A stretch of 64,000 nucleotides of DNA, taken from NCBI RefSeq assembly GCF_022549675.1, contig NZ_JAKZGR010000001.1, forward strand, positions 248,001 to 312,000, in the 5' to 3' direction. Shown in pieces: positions 9,559 to 18,143 of the stretch (position 1 is the first letter of the stretch; each line of letters begins with the position of its first letter). The translations under genes and the position numbers were made by a program. The notes under the pieces were generated by a model. The model was given only the letters and a program-made list of their open reading frames with translations. It searched no databases and was not told where the DNA came from. The DNA comes from Belliella kenyensis. Its GTDB lineage: Bacteria; Bacteroidota; Bacteroidia; Cytophagales; Cyclobacteriaceae.

Positions 9559-10619
9559 AATCTACCACCAATTACATTTTTCTCCCACAATTCTCCGATA
9601 GAGTATTCTTCTAACCAATTTTTAAGTGACTCTTCGGATTGCCGTTTAAATACAGTTTGATTATTTTCTCTATTGGCTACAATGATATCATCAGCAGAAA
9701 ATTCATTGACAAGATTTACTGATTGCGTGGCAATGATAATTTGAGAATGAACAGAAGCTTTTTTTATCATTCCTGCTAACTTAGAAATAGCAAAAGGATG
9801 AAGGCCAAGTTCAGGTTCATCTATAATAATAGTTTTAGGTAAATTTGGTTGCAAAAACAATGTAGTCAGCGCTATAAAACGTAAAGTGCCATCAGAAAAA
9901 TGCCTTGCATAAAACGGATGTTCAGGATGTTCTTTTTCGTACCATTCTAACTCAATTTTATTTTCATCTAAGAAAAACGGAGCCAAATCAAATCTATCAA
10001 AAAAAGGAAAAACCGATTTAACAACCATTTCAATCATTTTGAAGTGCTTAGGATGCTTTTCTTGTAAGTAATATAGAAATGCAGGTAAATTTTCTCCTTC
10101 TTCTTTCAGTATTCTATTATTACTAATATCTGCAAATGAGCGTAAAGGAGCTGAACTACTGGTATCGTGAAAATGGTAAATTTTGTAGCTCACCAAATGT
10201 TCTCGCAAATACTTATTTCTAATTGTTGCAGAGTTTTTTATGGTACTTTCTTTTATAAAGTCAGAAGAATATGATTTTTGATATATAGTGTTTCCGGGGA
10301 GTATGCTATCTTCTGTTCCAATAAACAATGTCCCATCATCACTTGGAAATAGTAAAAACTCATATGCATTATTCCCAAAATCTAAATATCCTTTAATTTC
10401 AGCAGTGTTTTTGCGACCATAATGAAGCAGGTTGTCAACACCACTTTTTAGGGAATATTGTTGTAGCCTTTGTTCGTAGATATTATTGACCAACTTGAAA
10501 AAGGAAATGAAATTGGACTTACCAACTCCATTTGAACCTATCAATAGGTTTATTGGACTTAGTTTCAAATCCAATGTTTTGATAGACTTAAATCCTTCTA
10601 TTTTTATATTTTGAAGCAT
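9555..10619 (-). CDS. OLD-like AAA/ABC ATPase partner of DUF4276
   Basis: The 354-residue ATPase starts with FKSIKTLDLKLSPINLLIG and Walker A GSNGVGKS (residues 28-35). An ABC-type signature FSDGTLR lies near residue 240, Walker B plus D-loop TIIIDEPELGLHP near 265, and a switch ATQSVNLVNEF near 300. This is the AAA_21/AAA_15 type found in OLD nucleases, PARIS and similar defence modules. It begins 2 bases after the mod stop codon and overlaps the DUF4276 gene by 4 bases. It probably senses an event such as DNA ends, viral protein or inhibited restriction, and licenses the Toprim partner; that is inferred from homologous systems. Confidence 0.87.
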   Translation of the reverse strand: MLQNIKIEGFKSIKTLDLKLSPINLLIGSNGVGKSNFISFFKLVNNIYEQRLQQYSLKSGVDNLLHYGRKNTAEIKGYLDFGNNAYEFLLFPSDDGTLFIGTEDSILPGNTIYQKSYSSDFIKESTIKNSATIRNKYLREHLVSYKIYHFHDTSSSAPLRSFADISNNRILKEEGENLPAFLYYLQEKHPKHFKMIEMVVKSVFPFFDRFDLAPFFLDENKIELEWYEKEHPEHPFYARHFSDGTLRFIALTTLFLQPNLPKTIIIDEPELGLHPFAISKLAGMIKKASVHSQIIIATQSVNLVNEFSADDIIVANRENNQTVFKRQSEESLKNWLEEYSIGELWEKNVIGGRL

Positions 10620-10621
10620 AG

Positions 10622-12643
10622 CTATATAGTTTTAAATTCAACCCCTGCATCCCTCATTTGCAGTACGGTATTGGTCTTCAATTGGTCATTGCCTTTAAAA
10701 AGTTTATCTAAGGCAATAACTTTGACAGGCTTTTTAGCAATTACCGCATCAATAATTTCTTGACTCACTTTTTCTAATATCAATGCCATCTCATTTCCAT
10801 TGATTAGAAAATAACCATCCTTTTTCTCAATCCTACTGTTCAAGTCTTTGCCGCTTTTTAGCAACAACTCATACACCATATTTTCTATGGTGGCATGCTC
10901 AGCGACAGGATCAACAAACAGTTTCATTTGCTCGGCAAGTGCTTTGGCGTCTTTACCCTCTATTTGTTTCCATTGTTTGAAGTTGCTGTCACTTAGAACT
11001 AACGATTTGAAACCTAAATCAATCTCTGTATCAACATTCGTTTCAAATTGAATTTGACTTTTCTTTTTTTCTTTCTCTACCTCTAATTCTTGTTCGATTG
11101 CCTTTGCTGCTTTTCTAATTCTTTCTTTTGAGACTTCAGCAATATTTTTAAATCCTGCTTTTAAAGCCTCACTGTTTTCCTCCAAAAGTTCGGGTAATTG
11201 AACACAAATATATTTTCTATTACCCCCATCTTCTTTGTTCAAATCCATAACAGCGTGGGCAGTTGTTCCGCTACCCGCAAAAAAATCGAGAATTATATCA
11301 TCTTGCCCATTCTTGACAGATTTGATTAAAAGCTTAGCCAAAGAAGTTGGTTTTGGGTATGAAAAATAGCTTTTACCTTCAAATAGTTTTTCAACTTCAA
11401 TTCCACCGTCACTCTTTAAAGAAATTATTGACCTGAGCAACAAATTATCGAGTTCATCTAAATAGTTAATTGAGCTTGGCTGTGTATTCTCGTCTTTGTC
11501 AAACCAAATTTTACCACATAAAAATGACCCATCGTGTAGTTCTAAAACATTTGTAAACTTACCATCAACAATTAGTGCAGCATCATTAAATGAATCTTCT
11601 TTCCAACGCCAACCTCTATCTGGAATCTTTACAGGTTTTCCTGTTTTTGGGTGTTTTACTTCATATCTAGGCCCAAATGTATTTGCATTTGGCCAACTCA
11701 TATTTATTTTACCCCAAAGCCTATATTCACTATTTAGAGAATTGTAAAGCGTAATCCCTCTATCGTAACCTCTTTTGTTATATAGTTTTCTGATTAAATC
11801 TTCGCCCTCATTTAAAGGCATTTTTTTCTTTTTAATTTTTGAAAGAAGGTCTTCAATTTCTTGTAGTCCTTCTTTTGCCATTAAAAATTCGTGTTTTAAA
11901 GAACTGTCTTTTACATAAATTAGAACATACTCGTGGATGCTACCGATTCCCTTATCATTTTTTGGAACTCTCTTATTCCAATTGATACATTCGATAAAAT
12001 TTTCTTCTCCAAAAATCTCATTCAATAGCATTCTAAGGTTATGAACTTCATTATTATCAATATGGACAAACATAACTCCATCTTGTCGAAGAAGATTTTT
12101 AGCCAAATACAATCTTGGCATCATCATATTGAGCCAATTGCTGTGGTATTGTCCGTTTTCTTTGCTGTTCTTTTTGAACATGCCATCTTTGGTCATATAG
12201 CCATCTTCGTCTTTGTCGCCTACGCGCTTTTCATAGTCGGCTTTGCTTTCGCTAAACTTGTCGGGGTAGATAAAAGAATCGTTTCCTGTATTGTAAGGTG
12301 GGTCTATGTAAATCATTTTCACCTTGCCGAAGTAGCTTTTTTGCAGCACTTTCAGCACTTCCAAGTTTTCGCCTTCAATAAAAATGTTTTGAGATTCGTC
12401 AAAGTTTACGCTTTCTTCTTTAGCCGGAACAAGCGTTTTGGTGGTTGGGGTTTGCAATATTTTGAACGCATCACTTTTTCCTGCCCAATTGAGCACATAG
12501 CGTTCGTTGGAGAAGTTGATATGCTCTCCGAGGGTAGCTTTTAGCTTTTCCCAATCTATTCTTCCTTCGGAAAAGACTTCTGGCAAAACTTGCCTCAATA
12601 CGTTGAGTTTTTCTTGTTCAGGTGTCAGACTATTGCCTTCCAT
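10622..12643 (-). CDS. mod: type III restriction-modification methyltransferase, Mod subunit
   Basis: The 673-residue protein is a beta-class N6-adenine methyltransferase. Catalytic motif IV DPPYNTGNDSF is near residue 114 and SAM motif I DFFAGSGTTAHAVMDLN follows near 456, with the target-recognition domain between them. The N-terminal RYVLNWAGKSDA segment and the C-terminal ILEKVSQEIIDAVIA region are typical of type III Mod. It heads the seven-gene minus-strand operon and must serve as specificity subunit for the Res protein encoded at the other end. Start at ATG 12643. The 497 bases upstream hold the only space for an operon promoter. Confidence 0.92.
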   Translation of the reverse strand: MEGNSLTPEQEKLNVLRQVLPEVFSEGRIDWEKLKATLGEHINFSNERYVLNWAGKSDAFKILQTPTTKTLVPAKEESVNFDESQNIFIEGENLEVLKVLQKSYFGKVKMIYIDPPYNTGNDSFIYPDKFSESKADYEKRVGDKDEDGYMTKDGMFKKNSKENGQYHSNWLNMMMPRLYLAKNLLRQDGVMFVHIDNNEVHNLRMLLNEIFGEENFIECINWNKRVPKNDKGIGSIHEYVLIYVKDSSLKHEFLMAKEGLQEIEDLLSKIKKKKMPLNEGEDLIRKLYNKRGYDRGITLYNSLNSEYRLWGKINMSWPNANTFGPRYEVKHPKTGKPVKIPDRGWRWKEDSFNDAALIVDGKFTNVLELHDGSFLCGKIWFDKDENTQPSSINYLDELDNLLLRSIISLKSDGGIEVEKLFEGKSYFSYPKPTSLAKLLIKSVKNGQDDIILDFFAGSGTTAHAVMDLNKEDGGNRKYICVQLPELLEENSEALKAGFKNIAEVSKERIRKAAKAIEQELEVEKEKKKSQIQFETNVDTEIDLGFKSLVLSDSNFKQWKQIEGKDAKALAEQMKLFVDPVAEHATIENMVYELLLKSGKDLNSRIEKKDGYFLINGNEMALILEKVSQEIIDAVIAKKPVKVIALDKLFKGNDQLKTNTVLQMRDAGVEFKTI

Positions 12644-13140
12644 GTATTAAAGTCATATTAATCTATGTTGTAAATATTTTTTCACAAAGGTCAGATCAAA
12701 CATCCAAATCTTCATTCATTTAGTTCATTTTTGAATTTGACCGTATTTTTCAAAATTAAGCTTTAACATTTAAATTCTCACCAATTGAGTATTTTAATTA
12801 TCATTCTACTTAGTTTAAACATAGCAAAAATGAGGTGTTCATTTTTCTAAATTATTTGAATAACTTTTCTATCAAATGATGTGATAAAAGAGCAAAAAGA
12901 ATCATAATTACTAACTTTTATGGATCAAAAAAAAAATTGAAGCAAAGTTTTGATGTACTTTAATTGCATACCACATCCTGTGTTGATGTAGTATTGATGT
13001 AGGCAAATGGGGTTTGATTTAGATAATAAAGCATATCTTGAAGAAATTTTAAAATCTTTATTTACACAAAACCCAAAGTAAACCTTCGCTACAAATAGCC
13101 ACTTATTTTTGGAGGAGGATTCTACTTTTGACCTACCGTT
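12644..13140. other. AT-rich intergenic region between defence operon and lipoprotein gene
   Basis: This 497-base gap separates two divergent transcription units, so it should hold the promoters of the restriction operon and of the lipoprotein gene. I see no convincing Bacteroidota -33/-7 pair (TTTG and TAnnTTTG) and no repeat at its ends that would mark an insertion boundary. A 24-codon ORF at 13007-13081 on the plus strand is present, but nothing supports its being real. Base composition is about as AT-rich as other gaps here. Confidence 0.5.
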
Positions 13141-13596
13141 ATGAAAAAAGTAAAAACTGCTTACCGCTTCTTGCCAATCCTATTTTTGTTGATATGCAGC
13201 ATTCAACTTTCGACATGGTCTTGCACCAAGAAAGAAGAGCCTGATGTTTCTAAAGAAGATCTTAATGAAAAATATTTAAAAAGTGGAACTTGGAAACTGG
13301 AGCGAGCCACAGTCGATAATGTAAACCAAACGAATACTTACAAAGACTTGACTCTCAATTTTTCAACTAGTATATACAATTCAACAAATGGAAGAATCAT
13401 TTGGCCAGAAGAAGGTTCTTGGGAATTTATCGGTTCTGACAAGACTGTGATTAAAAGAGGCGATGGATTAGAAATTACTATTCAGAACATCACCGCCGAA
13501 AAAATGATATTATCCTTTAATTGGGATCATACTCATATAGATACGGGCAGGAGTAATGCCATATCAGGTTTTCATATCTTTGAGTTTATCAAATAA
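13141..13596 (+). CDS. hypothetical lipoprotein
   Basis: The 151-residue product has a basic N-terminus, a hydrophobic core (LPILFLLICSIQL) and a Bacteroidota-type lipobox ending at C28 (STWSC followed by TKKEE). It is therefore probably lipidated and exported. The mature part is short and beta-rich (GTWKLERATV, GSWEFIGSDKTVIKR), recalling the lipocalin-like small lipoproteins of Bacteroidota in which a strand pattern ending W.l....I is repeated. No enzyme motif is seen. It is followed at once by a terminator-like hairpin, so it is likely monocistronic. Confidence 0.72.
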   Translation: MKKVKTAYRFLPILFLLICSIQLSTWSCTKKEEPDVSKEDLNEKYLKSGTWKLERATVDNVNQTNTYKDLTLNFSTSIYNSTNGRIIWPEEGSWEFIGSDKTVIKRGDGLEITIQNITAEKMILSFNWDHTHIDTGRSNAISGFHIFEFIK

Positions 13597-13617
13597 GCCT
13601 CATCCATAAGAATTTCC

Positions 13618-13660
13618 AATGATCATGGCTAATATAAGCTGTGATCATTTTGGTTTTTTT
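13618..13660 (+). terminator. terminator after lipoprotein gene
   Basis: A stem of AATGATCA and TGATCATT, extended by GGC/GCT pairing, encloses a short AT loop and is followed by TTGGTTTTTTT. It lies 22 bases after the stop codon. This is the arrangement of an intrinsic terminator on the plus strand. Confidence 0.7.
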
Positions 13661-13726
13661 AACAATGTTTATAGTTCCAAATCTGATTTTTAAAAACCTT
13701 AATTGTCATAATGCAGTTTTTGAGGT

Positions 13727-14824
13727 ATGACCAAAGCACTAAGCCTAATTGTATTGTTTTTTGTATCAAATGTGTACTTCTGTAATGCACAGGAAATTAT
13801 GCTCAATTTGACACCTCAACCGGAATTTATAAATTCTTCGATTTATGAAATTGCAGAGGTGCATGATACCCGACCGCAAAGTGAAAAGATTGGTCTGGTA
13901 TATAGAGAAGGTAATAAAATGGTAAATGCACGTTTCCCCAATTCACTTGCACATGAATTGCAAAACTATTTTTCAAATTCCATTCAATCTAGAAATCCTC
14001 AGTTGCAAAAAATCATAGTCAAAATTGAAAAATATGATTTAGTTGAAAATTTAAACTCCAATCAAATTGTAGAAGGGGAATTGAAAATAAAATTTGGCTT
14101 CTATGCCAAAGGTAGTTTTGATCCAGTTCACCTCTTAGATTTTGAAGGAGGGATGAGCTACAAGCGATCTAAAAATAGGGTGGATCTGATTCAAAATGTT
14201 ATACAACAAGCATCTGAGAATGCATTGAAATACTTTGATCAGTGGATCAATTCACAAGCCATGACCAACAGATCTTTGGCAAATAAAGTAAGGTTAGAGG
14301 TCAATCAGCCAATTCTTAAAAGTAGTTCTGATACAGTGTTTTACAATTCAAAACGAGGATTAGGATGGCAAGATTTTACAGCAAAACCGCATGCTATAAA
14401 TAAGTATAATGCACTGATTTTTACAAGTTTGTCCATGGAAGGCAAACCTTATGTAGAAGATGCAACTATCGTATTACCTTTGATCATAAAAGTATATATG
14501 CTTCCGGATCAATCATGGGTAAAGAATAAAGATGATTATTCCTTGAACCATGAGCAGCGTCACTTTGATGTGACCAAAGTAGTCGGGGATAGGTTGCAAT
14601 ACAAATTGAAAAAGCTTGATTTAAATCCTGAAAATTATGAGGGGCTTGTCAATAGTGCTTATTTGGATGCCTACCGAGAGATGAGCCTTTTACAGAAACT
14701 CTATGACAGCCAAACAAATCATGGACGAGATGCTTCGATGCAAGCAAAGTGGAACAGATACTTGGATGATGCATTGCAAGGAGACTGGAAAAATATCGAA
14801 ACCATCATAAGTGAGAAGATGTAA
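13727..14824 (+). CDS. secreted DUF922-type protein with HExxH motif
   Basis: The 365-residue protein has a signal peptide (residues 1-21, ending NAQ). The C-terminal domain, from about residue 205, begins RGLGWQDFTAKP and contains NHEQRHFDV near residue 274. This is an HExxH zinc-protease-like motif (H-E-Q-R-H), characteristic of the DUF922 family annotated as secreted Zn-dependent proteases. The N-terminal 180 residues (DTRPQSEKIGLVYREG, then a region about EKYDLVENL) look like a separate beta-rich domain. The protein is probably periplasmic or surface exposed; substrate unknown. Protease activity is suggested by the motif only. Confidence 0.75.
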   Translation: MTKALSLIVLFFVSNVYFCNAQEIMLNLTPQPEFINSSIYEIAEVHDTRPQSEKIGLVYREGNKMVNARFPNSLAHELQNYFSNSIQSRNPQLQKIIVKIEKYDLVENLNSNQIVEGELKIKFGFYAKGSFDPVHLLDFEGGMSYKRSKNRVDLIQNVIQQASENALKYFDQWINSQAMTNRSLANKVRLEVNQPILKSSSDTVFYNSKRGLGWQDFTAKPHAINKYNALIFTSLSMEGKPYVEDATIVLPLIIKVYMLPDQSWVKNKDDYSLNHEQRHFDVTKVVGDRLQYKLKKLDLNPENYEGLVNSAYLDAYREMSLLQKLYDSQTNHGRDASMQAKWNRYLDDALQGDWKNIETIISEKM

Positions 14825-14860
14825 AAGGGTGGTATTGACTGATGTTCAAAAACCACCCTT
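14825..14860. terminator. hairpin between convergent genes
   Basis: Arms AAGGGTGGT and ACCACCCTT flank an 18-base loop between the stops of the DUF922 gene (plus) and the GH17 gene (minus). It can act in both directions, although neither side has a long T run. It probably ends both transcripts. Confidence 0.55.
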
Positions 14861-14875
14861 ATCTATTAGGTCTAT

Positions 14876-15760
14876 CTAATATTTCAATTTTTCATGCATA
14901 TTCCATAATCCCCAATATGCGCCCACATCACCTTCTGCGCCAACTTTCCACGCTTCATCAAATGACGAAAAGTAATGGACTTCAATGTTTTCCGCTTTTG
15001 ACCATTGCTGTATAGAGATAAAGTATTTCATAAAATGCTCATCAGAAGGAATGGCACCATAAAGAGGTGTACCCTGACTAGGCCAGCCAGTTTCTGTGAT
15101 GATTACTTTTTTGCCATTGGCAGCTTTGAGTGCTCTATGGTACATGTCTTTGATATAAACTAAGGAATATTCTAGTGCACAACCTTCCCAAAATGGATAG
15201 CAATTCGCGAGAATCACATCACATGCCTCAGTGATAGCTGGTCTGTGCTCAAACTCATAATATGCATCTACATATCCGACAGGTATATGAGGAAGTTCAT
15301 TTTTTACTTTTTGTATAAATTCAAGAAGCTCGGATTCGCTAAGGTCTTTTCGATACATGACTTCATTACCTACAGCAGCGATATCTACCAAACCTTGATT
15401 AGATAGGGTAATAAGATTCTCAATTTCTTTCTTGTTTACCTCATGATCCTTGCCTAGCCAAGCACCGACTAGGGTTTTTAGACCATATTCTTTCGCAATT
15501 TTTGGGATAAGCTCATTGCCTTCAGTACAGGAAAAAGACCTTATCCACTGCGTATGTGGCCGGATAATCTCAATACGACGTCTTATTTGATCTTCTGTCA
15601 ATTGATCACCTGGCTCTTGACCTTCTTCATAAGGGCTGAAGCAAAGCCCATGAATACCAAGATTTATTGTTTTCCTGAATTGCAAAACCAGTTCAGAAAG
15701 GGATAAGTTATTTAAATCTTTTCCCGCTAGTGCCAAAATTTTGTCAGCATTAAACGACAT
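14876..15760 (-). CDS. cytoplasmic GH17-family glycosidase
   Basis: The 294-residue protein has no signal peptide, so it should stay in the cytoplasm. It shows GH17 signatures: the acid/base glutamate in AAVGNEVMYR near residue 131 and the nucleophile glutamate in ITETGWPSQGTP near 221, plus INLGIHGLCFSPY at the N-terminus. GH17 enzymes hydrolyse or transglycosylate beta-1,3-glucans such as laminarin. The protein closely parallels the GH17 domain fused to the transporter encoded 3 bases upstream, so the two arose by duplication. It is the last gene of the five-gene glucan operon. Its likely role is processing imported laminari-oligosaccharides; a transferase role is equally possible. Confidence 0.87.
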   Translation of the reverse strand: MSFNADKILALAGKDLNNLSLSELVLQFRKTINLGIHGLCFSPYEEGQEPGDQLTEDQIRRRIEIIRPHTQWIRSFSCTEGNELIPKIAKEYGLKTLVGAWLGKDHEVNKKEIENLITLSNQGLVDIAAVGNEVMYRKDLSESELLEFIQKVKNELPHIPVGYVDAYYEFEHRPAITEACDVILANCYPFWEGCALEYSLVYIKDMYHRALKAANGKKVIITETGWPSQGTPLYGAIPSDEHFMKYFISIQQWSKAENIEVHYFSSFDEAWKVGAEGDVGAYWGLWNMHEKLKY

Positions 15761-15762
15761 AA

Positions 15763-18096
15763 TTATATAAATTTTAGTTTTTCATTCTTGTCCCATATTC
15801 CCCAAGCTTGTCCAACATCACCTTCATGACGGACTTTCCACGACTCATCAAAGGATGAAAAATAGAATAGTTCCACTTGCTCTTCTTTTGCCCAGCGCTG
15901 GGTATTGATAAAATACTTCATGGAATTGTCTGGAGATGGTATGGCCTCATGATTTGTAGTTCCTTGGTTTGGCCAGCCTGTTTCTGAGATGATTACCCTT
16001 TTACCTTTTGCTGCATTTTTAGCGATATCATACATTCCTTTCAACTGAGCCGTGGCATTTTCTATATGAACTCCTTCCCAAAATGGATAGCAGTTTATAA
16101 GCACTACATCACATACATCAACTAGTTCAGGGTTATTTTTGAACTGAAAATAGGTATCTACATAACCTACTGGCACACCTGGCAGTGATTTTTTTACTTT
16201 TTGGATATAGGTTAACAGCTCATCTAGCGTGAGGTCATTTCTCAAAAGCACCTCATTACCTACTACGGCAATGTCTACCTTTCCATCTTGAGCTAGCTGG
16301 ATCAATCCATTGATTTCCTCTTCGTTTCGTAAGTAGTCGCTATCTATCCAGGCACCTATCATGGTGTTTTGCCCCATGATCTTTGCTGCTATTGGAATGT
16401 GCTCGTTGCCATCAGTGCACGAAAATGAGCGAATCCATTTAGTGAATGGTGCAATGATTTTCATCCTGCGTTGGATCTGAGATGTTGACAGATGATCCCC
16501 AATGTTTTGACCCTCAAGATATGGGCTAAAACAAATTCCATGAACTTGAGAATTCAAAAGGTTGCTAAAAACCCCCTTTATTTCAATATTGGAGAGCAAA
16601 GAGAAGTCCAGATCAGTTGCTAGTTTGGAATTGGAGAGTGGTTGCACTGCTCCATACTGCTGATATACTGTCGTGATCTTGCTTGGTGGGTTAGTCTTCC
16701 TAGCGTCCAAAATAGCCCTTATCTCATTGGCTTTACTCTCTGATAGATCATAATCCTTCATCACATACATGGCTACTAGGGTGCCCAAAATAGGTAAGCC
16801 AGAGTAAAATGCTCTTAAACCTGTGATAGCTTCTTCTGTTTGAACTTCCAAATTGGCGTCAAAACCAACAATAGACAAAATGGCACCACTTAAAAGACCT
16901 GCTATAGCAAAGCCAAACTTCACCATCCACCAATAAATGGCACCAAATACGCCTTCTCTTCTTTTTCCTGAGCTTAATTCATCTAGGTCTATAACATCCG
17001 CGGTCATAGACATCATCAAGGTGAAAAGACTTCCTATTCCAAAAGAGAAAAAAGGCAAAGCAAAAAGAAACATGTATGGTTTACCAGGAATAAAGAGAAA
17101 CCAGAGTAGGATATAGCCAATCACTGAAATACCCTGGGATAAGATAAAGGCAGGTTTTTTGCCTATCTTCTTGGAAATTTTAGCCACAATGGGAATCACG
17201 ATGAAAGTAGTGACCAAGGCACCTACACTCCCAAACAGGGTGGGCCAAATACCCGCTGCACCTGCATTTCCATTGAAAAGGTAATAGACTACAATAAAAA
17301 ATGAAAATGCTGCAATGGTATTAAATGCATTGAAAATCAAAAATGTAGCTATACAAAGTTTCCTAAATGGAAGAGAGGTAAATGCCTCCTTGAACCCTTG
17401 AACTATTTCCTTTAGGCTAGCACCTATGGTTTTGATCGTCAGTGGAGAGTAGTTTTCATTTAAAGTAGATTTACTATGGATGAAAAATGCTGGAACCATG
17501 GCAAATATCATGCATACAACTCCAACCCATATGGCTAATTGCCTCGTGGCAACATCTGCGGATTCAAACCAGGTAGGCTCATACATCACGACCCAAAACC
17601 AAGGAGCTATGACCCATGCCCACTGACCAATCCATTGAGCAATTGCCATGATATCAGTACGCTCATGGAAGTCATTACTCATTTCATATCCCATTGCTAC
17701 ATAAGGTACACTGAATATCGTCAGTCCAAGGTAAAATACAAATGACCAAATTAGGAAATAGAGAAAATTGTATTCTACTCCATTCTCCCGATATAGCTGC
17801 CACATGACGATGAATGCAATCCCCATGATCACAGCACCTATGAAGACATATTGTCTTCGACGCCCCCATTTTGACTTAGTATTGTCAGAGATGAAACCCA
17901 TGATAGGGTCTGTGATGGAGTCGAATACTCGGGGCAGGAAAAAGAGGATTCCCCACATCCAGCCAGGAAACCCTAAATCTTGGACCAAAACGACCATAAA
18001 AATCCCTAATACAGCGGGAAACATCTGATTGGCTAGCATGCCAACTCCAAAGGCTATCTTTTGCCCTATGGGTACCTTTTTTAAAATTTGAGACAT
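15763..18096 (-). CDS. GPH/MFS sugar transporter fused to GH17 domain
   Basis: Residues 1 to about 460 form a 12-helix sodium/proton:sugar symporter of the GPH (MelB-like) type, with the N-terminal DSITDPIMGFISDNTKSKWGRRR signature near residues 60-82 (positions 17850-17920). After a short linker, residues about 513-777 form a complete GH17 domain with GNEV near 613 and ETGWPNQGTT near 702, so both catalytic glutamates are kept. Ordinary GPH transporters are about 450-500 residues. With 12 helices the C-terminus lies in the cytoplasm, so the glycosidase would face incoming sugar. No frameshift or stop separates the parts, and the separate cytoplasmic GH17 gene follows 3 bases later. Confidence 0.9.
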   Translation of the reverse strand: MSQILKKVPIGQKIAFGVGMLANQMFPAVLGIFMVVLVQDLGFPGWMWGILFFLPRVFDSITDPIMGFISDNTKSKWGRRRQYVFIGAVIMGIAFIVMWQLYRENGVEYNFLYFLIWSFVFYLGLTIFSVPYVAMGYEMSNDFHERTDIMAIAQWIGQWAWVIAPWFWVVMYEPTWFESADVATRQLAIWVGVVCMIFAMVPAFFIHSKSTLNENYSPLTIKTIGASLKEIVQGFKEAFTSLPFRKLCIATFLIFNAFNTIAAFSFFIVVYYLFNGNAGAAGIWPTLFGSVGALVTTFIVIPIVAKISKKIGKKPAFILSQGISVIGYILLWFLFIPGKPYMFLFALPFFSFGIGSLFTLMMSMTADVIDLDELSSGKRREGVFGAIYWWMVKFGFAIAGLLSGAILSIVGFDANLEVQTEEAITGLRAFYSGLPILGTLVAMYVMKDYDLSESKANEIRAILDARKTNPPSKITTVYQQYGAVQPLSNSKLATDLDFSLLSNIEIKGVFSNLLNSQVHGICFSPYLEGQNIGDHLSTSQIQRRMKIIAPFTKWIRSFSCTDGNEHIPIAAKIMGQNTMIGAWIDSDYLRNEEEINGLIQLAQDGKVDIAVVGNEVLLRNDLTLDELLTYIQKVKKSLPGVPVGYVDTYFQFKNNPELVDVCDVVLINCYPFWEGVHIENATAQLKGMYDIAKNAAKGKRVIISETGWPNQGTTNHEAIPSPDNSMKYFINTQRWAKEEQVELFYFSSFDESWKVRHEGDVGQAWGIWDKNEKLKFI

Positions 18097-18143
18097 GGTT
18101 ATTGGGTTTTGGTGGTTATTTATTTGTTATTGTATAATGCTTT

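Noticed and set aside
12041..12544. 167-codon open frame opposite the mod gene
   Set aside because: It is antisense to the strongly supported Mod coding region, which has catalytic motifs, and its own translation shows no domain.
2070..12700. Defence region considered as an integrated prophage or integrative element
   Set aside because: No integrase, attachment repeats, tRNA or structural genes flank the operon.
13007..13081. 24-codon frame before the lipoprotein gene
   Set aside because: Too short to separate from chance, with no ribosome-binding or coding-bias support.
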